NCBI RefSeq assembly: GCF_006491645.1
Contig: NZ_VDCZ01000006.1
Coordinates: forward strand, 158,461 to 222,460
Length of the DNA: 64,000 nucleotides
Reading direction: 5' to 3'
From: Flavobacterium profundi
GTDB taxonomy: Bacteria; Bacteroidota; Bacteroidia; Flavobacteriales; Flavobacteriaceae
The notes under the pieces were generated by a model, which did no database searches, had not been told where the DNA came from, and worked only from the letters and a program-made list of their open reading frames with translations. Below, piece after piece: positions 1-9,485 of this stretch; positions within the stretch are counted from its first letter, which is position 1; every line of letters starts with the position of its first letter. Made by a program: the position numbers and the translations under genes.

Positions 1-1059
1 ACTCGGGTATAATAACATTGCTTTTTTAGATTTCCAATACTCATTATACACAAACATTTGTCGTAAATCTTGTGTAGAAGGTTTAGTATAAGCTATGTTT
101 TTCCATTTGGTATCAAGAATATATGTTGTTTCTTCATCTTTCTGAATTACTATATCGGGTTTTAAAGCAATGCCTTCCCAAAATACTTTTCTTCTTTGTC
201 CTAAAATACGAAGTCCTTTATTAGTTTGTTGTAAACGAACTAAGATATATTCTTCCCAAAGCACATTCATATCAAAAAGTAAGGCTATCATTTTCTCACT
301 ACCATATTGTACATTAGGCGCATAATTTAAAATAATAAGTCGTGCAATTTTTAAAGCCGTTGTATAAGGTGCTGTTTTTCTTGTGTTGAGTATTTTTGAA
401 AATGTCTGCTCATTCGCTTGTATGGTTTTCACTTCTGGAAAATTCAATTGTACTGTTTTGCAAGAGCTGTATAAATAGTTTCCTTTAGAAAGAGAAGCTA
501 TAATTTCCAAAGCCTGTCTTAAAATTTGATGAATCAAATGGTCTTTATCATATACCTGATGCGTAGTATAAAATCGTTCTTTATGAACTAAATTATGACT
601 AATGTGTTTGGCAAACTCTAATTTTCCTTTTAAAGCTTTTACGTTAGAAGTTTCTTTATAGTACTTCTTGATTAATCCTTGATGGAGTAGGAGTTGTACT
701 TCATTTAAAAACCATTCAAAATAAATATCTAACAAATGGACTTGTTGTTTTTTAACATGGGCTTCGTCTACTTGTTGTACTTTTAGTTTACGAGTTACCC
801 GAAGCATTTCAATCAAAGCTTTGTGCCAAACACTTTCATCTTTCCCATCATTGTCTATTTTGGGTAAAATTTCAATGGTTAAACCGTTTATTTGGATAAC
901 ACCAACATACTGCTTAAATTTAATACCATTATGCCTTAGGTCAAAGTATTTGTCATTATGCAATGCATTTAGTTTAGATAAAGCCACAAAATGATGCTGT
1001 TCCAATTTTCCTTTTTCAATAGGAAGAAAGCTATGCTCAAAAACTTGAATACTATTCAT
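1..1059 (-). CDS. mcrC: McrC, nuclease subunit of McrBC restriction system (C-terminus cut by window edge)
   Basis: The reading frame on the minus strand opens at ATG 1059 and runs off the left edge after 353 codons, so roughly the last fifth of a usual McrC (about 420-430 aa) is missing. A PD-(D/E)xK nuclease signature is visible: KPDIV with D302, then ILDTKWK with D316 and K318. The N-terminal part carries the VGVIQINGLTIEILPKI segment usual for McrC. In the known family McrC binds the McrB GTPase ring and cuts DNA carrying modified cytosines. The start overlaps the mcrB stop by 8 bp (ATGAATAG), which suggests translational coupling. It is the last visible gene of the seven-gene defence operon. 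Confidence 0.9.
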   Translation of the reverse strand, partial: MNSIQVFEHSFLPIEKGKLEQHHFVALSKLNALHNDKYFDLRHNGIKFKQYVGVIQINGLTIEILPKIDNDGKDESVWHKALIEMLRVTRKLKVQQVDEAHVKKQQVHLLDIYFEWFLNEVQLLLHQGLIKKYYKETSNVKALKGKLEFAKHISHNLVHKERFYTTHQVYDKDHLIHQILRQALEIIASLSKGNYLYSSCKTVQLNFPEVKTIQANEQTFSKILNTRKTAPYTTALKIARLIILNYAPNVQYGSEKMIALLFDMNVLWEEYILVRLQQTNKGLRILGQRRKVFWEGIALKPDIVIQKDEETTYILDTKWKNIAYTKPSTQDLRQMFVYNEYWKSKKAMLLYPS

Positions 1060-3688
1060 TAGTAGTTACTTTTTCTTCCTTTTTTTTATTTAAAAGAATT
1101 TCTATCGCTTCAATTATATCAAAATCTGTATCAATTGTTTTCAATCTTAAAATAGTTCCACTTTCAGGATAGTTTTGTGATTCAAAAGAAGCAAATATTT
1201 TAGTATCATATTTTTTTATTTTCTCAAAAAATCCTTTTCCTAATACTAAACCTATCTTTTCATAATCGCCATAAAAATATTCTTGTAATAAGGGAATGAT
1301 ATTGTTTTTAAAAGTATTTTTTAAATCTTCTAAAGAAATCACATTTATAAAATAGGAATGCCCTATGGTGTGGTCACGATCTAAAAGTACTTCGATTCTA
1401 TTATTAATAGTTTCTAATACTGCTTTTAAATTAATTCCTGTAAAAGAAAATAAATCAAAATGAGTAAAATCATTTGTTTGTTGCCCAACCATTTGTTCAT
1501 CCCATATTTTTTTTCTTTCATCTTTTAATTCCTTTGTAACACCTATTAAGTCAAATAATTCAGCTTCTTTAATTAGGAACTCTTTATCTTCCCAAGGAAC
1601 TTCTTTGTATTCCCATAATAGATTACAATACATAGCGGAAGGACTTAATAATTCTGATTTTGGCATCATTTCTTCAAAACAAAAACGTCGACGCAATGCG
1701 GTATCTAAAGCTTCGACACTTCTATCAGCAGTGTTCATAGTACCTATGATATACAAATTAGGAGGTACCCCAAACTTCTCTTTACTATAAGGTAAAGTAA
1801 CTTCTAAAGCTTCGTCGTTACCTAAGCGTTTGCTCTCTTCAATTAGAGTAATTAACTCTCCAAAGATTTGAGACACATTACCTCGGTTTATTTCATCAAT
1901 GATTAAAACATGGGGAACTTTAGTAGTTTTAATTTTTGTATCAGTAACTTTTGATTGATTACTAATTTTAGAATTGATATAATTAAGAGCAGACCAATAT
2001 GCTGTAGAATTCAAACCTCCTACTACTGCTCTAAATTCTTTGTTTATATTTTTAATTACAGATAGGTCAGGAAAAGCATGTTGCAACTTTTTAGTTCTTT
2101 CGTAGGAAACTAAATATTCTTTCGATTGTTCAGAGTAAATAGGTTTTAATTTCAAGTTCCCTTTTTCAGTAACTTCAACTACTTTTAAGCCAAGATGTGG
2201 TGTTTGTATAGAAAGTTGTAAAGGAGCATTTTCTTCCAATAGTTTTTTTGATTCATCTACTAAATCATTCCATGCGTCATCAAAACTATAAGCTTCAATT
2301 ATTTCATTAGTTTCTGTTTTTTCTTTTTTTGCTCTTTCAACAATTTGTTTAAATATGCCATTTACAATATCATATAAAACCTGTTTGTTTTCATTTTCAT
2401 CTTCATCAATTATTGGCTTAATTCCTTCAATAAAATCTTCATAAGACATACTTTGATGAAAAGTAGAGAATACAATTTGTCCTGTATTTAAATAACCGTC
2501 AAAACGATCTTTAATTTTTTTTCTACTTTCTAATTGAAGTTCTTCTTCTGATTTGTTTTCTATAATAGATAAGGCTTTATTTATGGTATTATAGGTCTTT
2601 CCTGTTCCTGGAGGACCGTATAAGATTTGGTTTAATGATTTTCTCACTGAATTTAAATTTTGATATTCAGAATTATTGATTGTATTTCTTATTATATCTC
2701 CAAAAGTATCATCTAGTTGAAGTAAAGCTGCTTCTAATTTTTGATTTATCTCAAAATCATTAAAAGCAATAGGCTCATAATAAGCAATGCTTAGTTCTTT
2801 TCTTATATGCTTACTATTCCAAATAAATTTATTATTTATTTTATCTTCTAATAAAGGTTTGAAAAGTTTCTCACTAGCTTTTTTATGTTCAAAATGAATT
2901 TCAACCCATATTTTTTTATCTTTTTTTCTCGTAATAAATTCATAATGACAAAATCCATTTCTACCAATTACATTTTCATTATCACTGATCCAAATATAAT
3001 TTTCTCCTTTTCTATTATAATTTATAATAAAACCTCCTATTTTAGATTCGGCATTTTCTAGATATTCCTTGAAATTATCAATAATTTCTTTAAAACCTAT
3101 ATTCATCAAGGACATTGTCCAAAGTTCACTAGTGTAATCAAAATAATCTTGTTCCTTGATTTTCTTTGATAATAAAAATCGATTTAATTCAGAATAAATT
3201 TTACCATTTCCAATATACCCCAAAGACTGAGCCGCAGTAAGTAATGACTCTCTTTTAAAAATGTTAACTATATTATAATTACTATACAAAAAAGCTATTT
3301 TCCACTTATAGGCATCTCCTAAATCAATAGCGTCAATTTCTTCTAAAGCGTCTCGTTGAACGTTTTCAATTACAGAAATTATTAAAGGCTTTATCTTTTG
3401 AAAAACTTCATCCTTAGTATTTCCGTACTTTTTTGACCAAGCATATTCTCCATCATCCTGATACTGACCCTTAATAACTCTTTGTAATTTTTTTTTTTTA
3501 TAAATTCCAAACTTATATGAGGAACCTCCCCAAAAACTTCCTAAAATGTATGTCTTTGATTCTAACCAATAACAAAATGAGGTTTTATCTAAATTAGTAT
3601 ACTCCTCTAGAGTTATATTTTTTATACGTGACAATGGCCATTCTTGTAAAAAGTTTTCTTTTAATTTATAATGGTCTTGATTTTTCAT
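1052..3688 (-). CDS. mcrB: McrB-type AAA+ GTPase of modification-dependent restriction
   Basis: 878 aa. The C-terminal half is a McrB AAA+ domain: Walker A GPPGTGKT at about 358-365, the McrB-typical TFHQSMSYEDFIEGI at about 409-423, Walker B VLIIDEINRG at about 593-602, the MNTADRS signature at 651-657 and an arginine cluster RRRF just after it. In the family this ring hydrolyses GTP, translocates DNA and activates McrC. The first 350 residues should hold the target-recognition part. They start with a segment rich in aromatic residues (YWLESK..GSFWGGSSYKFGIY) that is not the E. coli DUF3578 type as far as I can judge, so the modification recognised is unknown. It lies 9 bp after the HNH gene and overlaps mcrC by 8 bp. 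Confidence 0.92.
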   Translation of the reverse strand: MKNQDHYKLKENFLQEWPLSRIKNITLEEYTNLDKTSFCYWLESKTYILGSFWGGSSYKFGIYKKKKLQRVIKGQYQDDGEYAWSKKYGNTKDEVFQKIKPLIISVIENVQRDALEEIDAIDLGDAYKWKIAFLYSNYNIVNIFKRESLLTAAQSLGYIGNGKIYSELNRFLLSKKIKEQDYFDYTSELWTMSLMNIGFKEIIDNFKEYLENAESKIGGFIINYNRKGENYIWISDNENVIGRNGFCHYEFITRKKDKKIWVEIHFEHKKASEKLFKPLLEDKINNKFIWNSKHIRKELSIAYYEPIAFNDFEINQKLEAALLQLDDTFGDIIRNTINNSEYQNLNSVRKSLNQILYGPPGTGKTYNTINKALSIIENKSEEELQLESRKKIKDRFDGYLNTGQIVFSTFHQSMSYEDFIEGIKPIIDEDENENKQVLYDIVNGIFKQIVERAKKEKTETNEIIEAYSFDDAWNDLVDESKKLLEENAPLQLSIQTPHLGLKVVEVTEKGNLKLKPIYSEQSKEYLVSYERTKKLQHAFPDLSVIKNINKEFRAVVGGLNSTAYWSALNYINSKISNQSKVTDTKIKTTKVPHVLIIDEINRGNVSQIFGELITLIEESKRLGNDEALEVTLPYSKEKFGVPPNLYIIGTMNTADRSVEALDTALRRRFCFEEMMPKSELLSPSAMYCNLLWEYKEVPWEDKEFLIKEAELFDLIGVTKELKDERKKIWDEQMVGQQTNDFTHFDLFSFTGINLKAVLETINNRIEVLLDRDHTIGHSYFINVISLEDLKNTFKNNIIPLLQEYFYGDYEKIGLVLGKGFFEKIKKYDTKIFASFESQNYPESGTILRLKTIDTDFDIIEAIEILLNKKKEEKVTTNE

Positions 3689-3697
3689 GTAACTTAC

Positions 3698-4711
3698 CTA
3701 TTTTATTAATCCTAATTGTCTAGCTATATCTTGAGTATATTTTGCCATAGGTCTTTTATGAATTTCAGAAGATTCTGCATAATTCCCAATAATAATGCGA
3801 TTTAAAATCATTTTATCAGGAAACAAATCTTTAAAATTCTCTACCAAACTTTTTTTATATGAATTGGAATACACTTTAGCTTTATGCACAAGTTCCTCTG
3901 CTAAATCTGTCTGTGTATCATAAATACCCTGTATTCCAAACATCGAATTATAATTATTTAAATAATCATAATCACCATTTATACATTCAAGCCCAATTTT
4001 CAAATTTGAATGATTTTTAACTGGGTCTAACCAATAATCTAATATTGATTTATCGTCTATCCAAAAATTAAAAACTTCTAAATCATTTGGGTTTGAAGAA
4101 TAAAGCTCAAAAGCAATAGGATTATCATGCTTTGCTCTATTGCAATTGCCACATACTGGATAAAGATTAAAAAAAGAAGTACTTAAAAATGGATATTTTG
4201 ATTTTGGATAATAATGATCTAATTCAAATTTTGCCATTATCTTTTTCTTTCTTTTTTTTTCTTTTTTATCATAAAAAGAAAAGCTTGTTACAACTGTTAA
4301 TTGTGAATTACAATATACACAAGTCTTAATGCCAGTAGCATTAACAATATGATGAAATTCTGAATTTCTTACTTCATCATAACGCATTGCTTTAACAATT
4401 TTCTCATTTAATTTGAGCTTGTCATTTGGTTTTATTTTTTTATTTAAAATTCCACTATTGCAAATTAGATTAAACTCCTTAATTAAAACTTCAATTTCAG
4501 AAGGAGTTGCTCTTAAAATTGTATCATATTTATCAATTATTTTTTGAACATAAAGGCGCTCATTCTTATGCTTTCTTATACCTAATTCATCTCTTAATTT
4601 CTCTAAACTTGAAATAGGTGTTATAAAACTCGTTCCTTTAGATTTGAATAAATTATTACTATATAACTTAGCTTTTAATTTTAAGCTATCATCAATTAAT
4701 ATTTTCCTCAT
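3698..4711 (-). CDS. HNH endonuclease, PtuB-like (Septu-type defence)
   Basis: 337 aa. An HNH/treble-clef nuclease core sits in the middle: first zinc pair C131-x2-C134 (TCVYCNSQL), the catalytic ELDHYYPKSKYPFLSTSFFN block with D165-H166 and the N of FFN, then the second zinc pair C187-x2-C190 (VCGNCNRAKHD). The order CxxC, DH, N, CxxC matches HNH effectors of the retron/Septu type (PtuB-like). The N-terminal 125 residues and the C-terminal 130 residues are unrecognised, so the protein is longer than a minimal PtuB. Its start overlaps the ATPase stop by 4 bp, the usual layout for a two-protein toxin-like complex. The Septu assignment is inferred from motif plus neighbour; HNH is certain. Confidence 0.75.
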   Translation of the reverse strand: MRKILIDDSLKLKAKLYSNNLFKSKGTSFITPISSLEKLRDELGIRKHKNERLYVQKIIDKYDTILRATPSEIEVLIKEFNLICNSGILNKKIKPNDKLKLNEKIVKAMRYDEVRNSEFHHIVNATGIKTCVYCNSQLTVVTSFSFYDKKEKKRKKKIMAKFELDHYYPKSKYPFLSTSFFNLYPVCGNCNRAKHDNPIAFELYSSNPNDLEVFNFWIDDKSILDYWLDPVKNHSNLKIGLECINGDYDYLNNYNSMFGIQGIYDTQTDLAEELVHKAKVYSNSYKKSLVENFKDLFPDKMILNRIIIGNYAESSEIHKRPMAKYTQDIARQLGLIK

Positions 4712-6567
4712 TTAAATTTAGAAAGTTTGAGTTGTAATTCTATCATTTGTTTTTCTAAACTCTCCTTGGTCTCTTCTCGAAATTTTAAATCATATAAAGA
4801 CAGTAATCGTTCTTTAATAACAGGTTCTCCAATAATTTGTATTAATTTGTATGCAGTATATTTATCCCAAGGAGTTGAAAATTTAATGTTATTTTCAGAC
4901 TCTTCTAATTCTTCATGAAAAGTTAAATATCTTATTAAATCTTGGATTTTTTCCTTTGCAAAATCACCAATGAATCCATCTTGCAAAAAGAAACTATCAG
5001 CTAACAATTCATGAATATTTGCTGCGAAAGTATTTTCAATGAAAGAATTATTTTGAATACTGTTAATTGAAAGGGCAATTACGTCTTCTTTTTGTAAATC
5101 ACTTGCTAAAAATGGTGAGTGAGAAGAAATTATTAAATGTTTTTCTCCATCAAATCTAGCTTCTAAAAAAGTTAATAATTTATCAAGATATTCTTTTTGC
5201 CATTGTGGATGAAATCCTGTAGATGGTTCATCAATTAAAAAATAGACCCTACTGGATTCTTGAATATTTGAATTTTTATGTAATTGATTTAGTCCATAAT
5301 GCAATCTTGAAAATAAATTGAGGTATGCTTTTTCTCCAGTACTCATTCCGCTCCAATCAAAAACGAATAAAGGAATTTGCAAATCATATGGTAAAAGCTT
5401 AAAAATGTCTGTTTCAATACTCATTAGTTCTTTTGCGACATCTAGTGAGCATATAAAGCTTTTATCGTTTTCTTCATACTTTAAATCATCGCTTAAAAGA
5501 TCATTAAGATTACTAAGTAACAAAGCTAATTTTGTAGGGTTTATTAACAATTGATTACTGAAAAAATTTTCAAAATTTTGAATAATATTATCCTCTGTTA
5601 TTTTAAAATCTTTAATAATGCTTAATCTATAACTTTTATCATCAATATGTTTTTCACCTCTGTATTCCGCATTATAGTAAATTAACTCAAAAAGTCTTTT
5701 GTAAAACCATAATTTTGCTAATTCGCCATCTGTTCCACTTCTTTTTCTTCTCAAATTATAATTCAAATCCGAACTATAACTTAAAAATTGCTTATCTATT
5801 TGCTTATATGTTTCATAATTATCAATGTCAAGATATCTCGGTTCAGTATCAAACTTCTTTACAAATTGGTTAAAAGTCACGCTTATTGTATCTCTTTTAA
5901 AGTGATTATAAAATTGAATGTTTTTATTCACTTCCAAATCTGCAAACTCTATAAAAGCAATTTGTCTTTTGGTTTCATTTTTTCTAAAATTGATAATTTG
6001 AGAGTCATCATTTTCTTCTTTGTCTCTACTTTCCAAATACATTAAAAAATCCGAGCTAACATCAATATAGTCTGGCTTATCAAAATTTGGTTCTTCTAAA
6101 TTTAAATGTGGGGAATAAAATATAGAAGTTGTTAATTTGGTATCTACATTATCAGTAAAGTTATCTACTGGAAACTTATCAAACACTAATTTATTTTGAT
6201 CATAACTATCGTCCTCACCTCCATAGGTAATATTTAAGCCTTCCTCTTTATTAACTACAGCAACCCAATTCCAAGTATCAAAGCTATAGGAATGATTTAT
6301 TTCTAAACCTTCTAATCTTGCAATTAAGTATTGAAGAAATTTAAGAAAAGTAGTTTTACCCACTCCATTCCCTCCGATTAAACCTGTTGCATTAGTATTA
6401 ATCCCATGTAAGTCTTTCACATAAGTTTTGTTTTCAGCATATTCAAAATTACCTTTCTTTTCATTTAAAAAAAAAGTATGCTGTCCATTGAAGTTTATAT
6501 CCTTATTGGTAAACGATAAATTATGATCTGTATTTGTATTAAATATCCTTAAATATAACAACTCCAT
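4708..6567 (-). CDS. ABC/SMC-like AAA ATPase, PtuA-like partner of the HNH nuclease
   Basis: 619 aa. It has an ABC-type ATPase split by a long insert: Walker A GGNGVGKT at 65-72, signature-like loop SGMSTGEKA at 406-414, Walker B YFLIDEPSTGFHPQ at about 442-455 and the H-loop IISSHSP at 479-485. The roughly 330-residue insert between Walker A and signature would form the arm. There is no TOPRIM motif, so it is not an OLD nuclease. ATPases of this layout (AAA_15/AAA_21) next to an HNH gene make up Septu (PtuA plus PtuB) and the effectors of some retrons. No reverse transcriptase or ncRNA is visible here, which favours plain Septu. It starts 2 bp after hsdS. Confidence 0.75.
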   Translation of the reverse strand: MELLYLRIFNTNTDHNLSFTNKDINFNGQHTFFLNEKKGNFEYAENKTYVKDLHGINTNATGLIGGNGVGKTTFLKFLQYLIARLEGLEINHSYSFDTWNWVAVVNKEEGLNITYGGEDDSYDQNKLVFDKFPVDNFTDNVDTKLTTSIFYSPHLNLEEPNFDKPDYIDVSSDFLMYLESRDKEENDDSQIINFRKNETKRQIAFIEFADLEVNKNIQFYNHFKRDTISVTFNQFVKKFDTEPRYLDIDNYETYKQIDKQFLSYSSDLNYNLRRKRSGTDGELAKLWFYKRLFELIYYNAEYRGEKHIDDKSYRLSIIKDFKITEDNIIQNFENFFSNQLLINPTKLALLLSNLNDLLSDDLKYEENDKSFICSLDVAKELMSIETDIFKLLPYDLQIPLFVFDWSGMSTGEKAYLNLFSRLHYGLNQLHKNSNIQESSRVYFLIDEPSTGFHPQWQKEYLDKLLTFLEARFDGEKHLIISSHSPFLASDLQKEDVIALSINSIQNNSFIENTFAANIHELLADSFFLQDGFIGDFAKEKIQDLIRYLTFHEELEESENNIKFSTPWDKYTAYKLIQIIGEPVIKERLLSLYDLKFREETKESLEKQMIELQLKLSKFK

Positions 6568-6569
6568 AA

Positions 6570-7865
6570 CTAATTTCTTTTATATTCATTACCACTCTCC
6601 TCAACCATACCCAACTGCTCCTCAACATCACCCATTGTAACCTGCCCATTCATCAACATAGGCAACAACCAATCTCGTAACGAAGCGAGTTCTTGGTTTT
6701 CTTTTTGTTTGACTAATAAAGTTTTTAATATTGAATCTATTTTTTTACCGTAAAAATTTGCCACATCCTTGTTGTGAGCAATTCTATAACGCATCATAAC
6801 AGTCGGATTTACTCTCTTATGGCTATTAGATGTTCCTGTTGCGGATATTGTACAATAAGTTGTAAATGATGGATCATTCGCTATCATAAACAAATAATTT
6901 TTTGATTCAGAACTTGAAGTTCTCCAAACCACAAACTCTGTTGAACAAATTAAATCACTTTTGTTTTCTGGGTAAATGACTCTTTTGAACCAAGGATTTA
7001 ATTTTGAAACCAAAATATCGCTTTCTGTGACTTTAAATTTATTACTTCTAATATCTTTACCTTTTTCAATACCATAGTTTTTTGTTGAATCAAAAGTTGG
7101 AATACTATAGTGTCTAAACTCTTTAGTTGGATCTAACATTGGATTTAAAGAATCATTACTAACATCTGTCAGTTTAGATAACTCTTTAACCTTCCAACCC
7201 TCAGGAATCTCTCTTTTCAATTCCTCATTCCAAACCATTTCACCTCCGGAAGACTTATATGGCTTACCGTTAGTGTCTGGAAAATCAAACTGCACAAACC
7301 AATACTCATACAAAGTCTTAGCCATAGCTTCTAACTCTGCATTGATTTTGCTGTTCAACTCAATTTTAGCATCTAAATCAGAAAGTACTTTGGCAATTTT
7401 TTGTTGGATGGTATTATCTTTTGGATAACCTACATTAACGTTAAATAATCTTATTTTATCAAATTCACCTTGTCCAGTACTACCATCCATAAAAGTTTGT
7501 AGTGTAGATTCAATGGAGAATAAGCTATAATTTAAACATTTTGATTCAAAAAAATTATTTGTTCTAAGAACCAAAATATGTGAGTCAACAATTAATCTAA
7601 ATCCTACAGGAATATACTCTACCATTGCAACCCTACCTGCTGTACCTTGACCAGTTGAGTTTATTAATATATCACCTATCTTTAAAATCTTATCTTCATT
7701 GTAAACTTTACTGTCATCTATAAACTGAGCAAAAGAATAGTCAATTTTATTATTTCTAACACATTTTTGATTCAACACAATTATTGAACTATTATCTACA
7801 TATTTTGGAGTAACACCTTTTCCATAATATGTAATAATTTCATCAACTCTTCGCCAATTACTCAT
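6570..7865 (-). CDS. hsdS: Type I restriction-modification specificity subunit HsdS
   Basis: 431 aa. Two target-recognition domains, about 1-150 and 215-385, are each followed by a conserved helix. The first helix is IQQKIAKVLSDLDAKIELN with the AKTLYEYWFVQF continuation at about 150-200; the second is the KENQELASLRDWLLPMLMNGQV block near the C-terminus. In the family each domain reads one half of a bipartite target and the helices set the spacer while bringing two HsdM together. The specificity cannot be read from sequence alone. The gene overlaps hsdM by 8 bp and is followed after 2 bp by the ATPase of the Septu-like pair. Both domains are complete, so the protein appears functional. Confidence 0.93.
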   Translation of the reverse strand: MSNWRRVDEIITYYGKGVTPKYVDNSSIIVLNQKCVRNNKIDYSFAQFIDDSKVYNEDKILKIGDILINSTGQGTAGRVAMVEYIPVGFRLIVDSHILVLRTNNFFESKCLNYSLFSIESTLQTFMDGSTGQGEFDKIRLFNVNVGYPKDNTIQQKIAKVLSDLDAKIELNSKINAELEAMAKTLYEYWFVQFDFPDTNGKPYKSSGGEMVWNEELKREIPEGWKVKELSKLTDVSNDSLNPMLDPTKEFRHYSIPTFDSTKNYGIEKGKDIRSNKFKVTESDILVSKLNPWFKRVIYPENKSDLICSTEFVVWRTSSSESKNYLFMIANDPSFTTYCTISATGTSNSHKRVNPTVMMRYRIAHNKDVANFYGKKIDSILKTLLVKQKENQELASLRDWLLPMLMNGQVTMGDVEEQLGMVEESGNEYKRN

Positions 7866-9480
7866 ACTTCAACCCTTTCAAATTATTCTGAATTTCCGTT
7901 TTTAACTTTTCACTGTCTGCAAACAAGCTTTCTAAATTACTTTCAAAAGTTTTCATTTTAGTAGCAAATTCATCAGCGGTTATATCTACATACTCAATTT
8001 TCACTTCAAAATATTGTCCTGCGGAAAACGAATAATTTTTAGCCTCAATTTCCTTTTTGGTTACTACAACAGATAAATCTTCTACCGCTAGTTTGTTATT
8101 AAGCGTATCAACGATGAGTTGTTCTTCCGTTGGTTTTAAAACAGTACGTTGATTTTTACCTTCAGTCACTGTTTCGCCTAATTTAGAAGCATCTAATAAA
8201 ACGATATGTTCGCTATCCGCATCTTTATCTAAAAACAGAACTGAAACGTTAGTTCCGGTTGTTGCAAAAATATTTGACGGCATGTTTACCACACCTCGTA
8301 ACCAACCATTGGTAATCAAACGCTCTCTAATTTTCTTTTCAATACCATTTTTAGCTGTGACAAAACCTGTAGGCAGCACAATAGCCGCTTTTCCTGTGTC
8401 ACTCAAACTAAACATAATGTGTTGGATGAACAATAAATAAATTGCCATTTTATCCTTGTCTTTATTTGGTATTTTTGGAATACCTGCAAAGAATCGTTTT
8501 TTGAATGCATCTTTATCTAAATCGGGATGAAAGTCAGAAAAATTCAATTTAAATGGAGGATTCGAGACTATATAATCAAACTTAGTATCTAAATAAGTCG
8601 GTTGTGCTAAGGTATTGGTTTTAATTATATTCGGTATTGAATGTGTTAAGTTATTCAACACCAAATTCAAACGCAACATATTACTCGATTTCTGCGAAAT
8701 ATCTTCCGAGTAAATGGTACAATTTTCTTCTCCAATTTGGTGCGCTAAACTCATTAAAAGTGTCCCCGAACCTGCACTAGGATCATATACTTTAACTCCT
8801 TTTACAGGTGTTTGTACCATAATTTGTGCCATAATGCGAGCTACCGCATGAGGCGTATAATATTCAGCATACTTTCCACCTGAATCTGAATTGTAATCTT
8901 TGATTAAGTATTCAAAAATGGTTGCAAAGAAATCGTATTTCTGATCAAACATTTCTTCAAATGAAACTGCAATTAATTTATTAACTAAAGCAGTACAAAA
9001 CGCATCTCTTTGAGATACATCTTTAATATTTTGGCTCAAACGATCAAATAATATATCTTTTGCACCAGAAAAAGATTTTACAGAAAAAATTTCTGCGTTG
9101 TGATTACTAATTTCTGCTAATGTATCATCGAATAATAAAGCAAAATCACTTTCTGTTTGTCTGTTAAACAGTACTTCAATAAGCTGGTGAATCTGCAATT
9201 TTGGAGCATTTGGATCTAATGAGGCTAATAAAAATTTATAATCTTCTTCATTTAAAGTCTTTAAATATTCTATAATTTTTTCAGATTCTTCATTTTTTAG
9301 CTCGGGTGTAATTTTTTTTACTTCATAACGAAATTTATCGTTTAATGTTTTATACAAAAAGCACTGTGTTATTATGTCAAATTCACTAGCAGAATTTCCT
9401 AAACCATAATTTGCACAAACATTTTTTAAATTATCAATCAGTGATTTAGTTTTGGTTATAAAATTTATATCCTTCGTCAT
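7858..9480 (-). CDS. hsdM: Type I restriction-modification N6-adenine methyltransferase HsdM
   Basis: 540 aa. The N-terminal helical domain is followed by a class gamma adenine methyltransferase: GGKYAEYYTPHAVARIM at about 201-217, SAM-binding motif I DPSAGSG at 233-239 (the usual form is DPACGSG) and catalytic NPPF at 307-310. It transfers methyl from SAM to adenine in the sequence chosen by HsdS and so protects host DNA. It lies 5 bp downstream of hsdR and overlaps hsdS by 8 bp. Length and motifs are normal for the family. Confidence 0.95.
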   Translation of the reverse strand: MTKDINFITKTKSLIDNLKNVCANYGLGNSASEFDIITQCFLYKTLNDKFRYEVKKITPELKNEESEKIIEYLKTLNEEDYKFLLASLDPNAPKLQIHQLIEVLFNRQTESDFALLFDDTLAEISNHNAEIFSVKSFSGAKDILFDRLSQNIKDVSQRDAFCTALVNKLIAVSFEEMFDQKYDFFATIFEYLIKDYNSDSGGKYAEYYTPHAVARIMAQIMVQTPVKGVKVYDPSAGSGTLLMSLAHQIGEENCTIYSEDISQKSSNMLRLNLVLNNLTHSIPNIIKTNTLAQPTYLDTKFDYIVSNPPFKLNFSDFHPDLDKDAFKKRFFAGIPKIPNKDKDKMAIYLLFIQHIMFSLSDTGKAAIVLPTGFVTAKNGIEKKIRERLITNGWLRGVVNMPSNIFATTGTNVSVLFLDKDADSEHIVLLDASKLGETVTEGKNQRTVLKPTEEQLIVDTLNNKLAVEDLSVVVTKKEIEAKNYSFSAGQYFEVKIEYVDITADEFATKMKTFESNLESLFADSEKLKTEIQNNLKGLKYE

Positions 9481-9485
9481 TTTTT

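Noticed and set aside
4708..6567. OLD-family or retron interpretation of the ATPase
   Set aside because: No TOPRIM motif is present for OLD, and no reverse transcriptase gene is adjacent for a retron.
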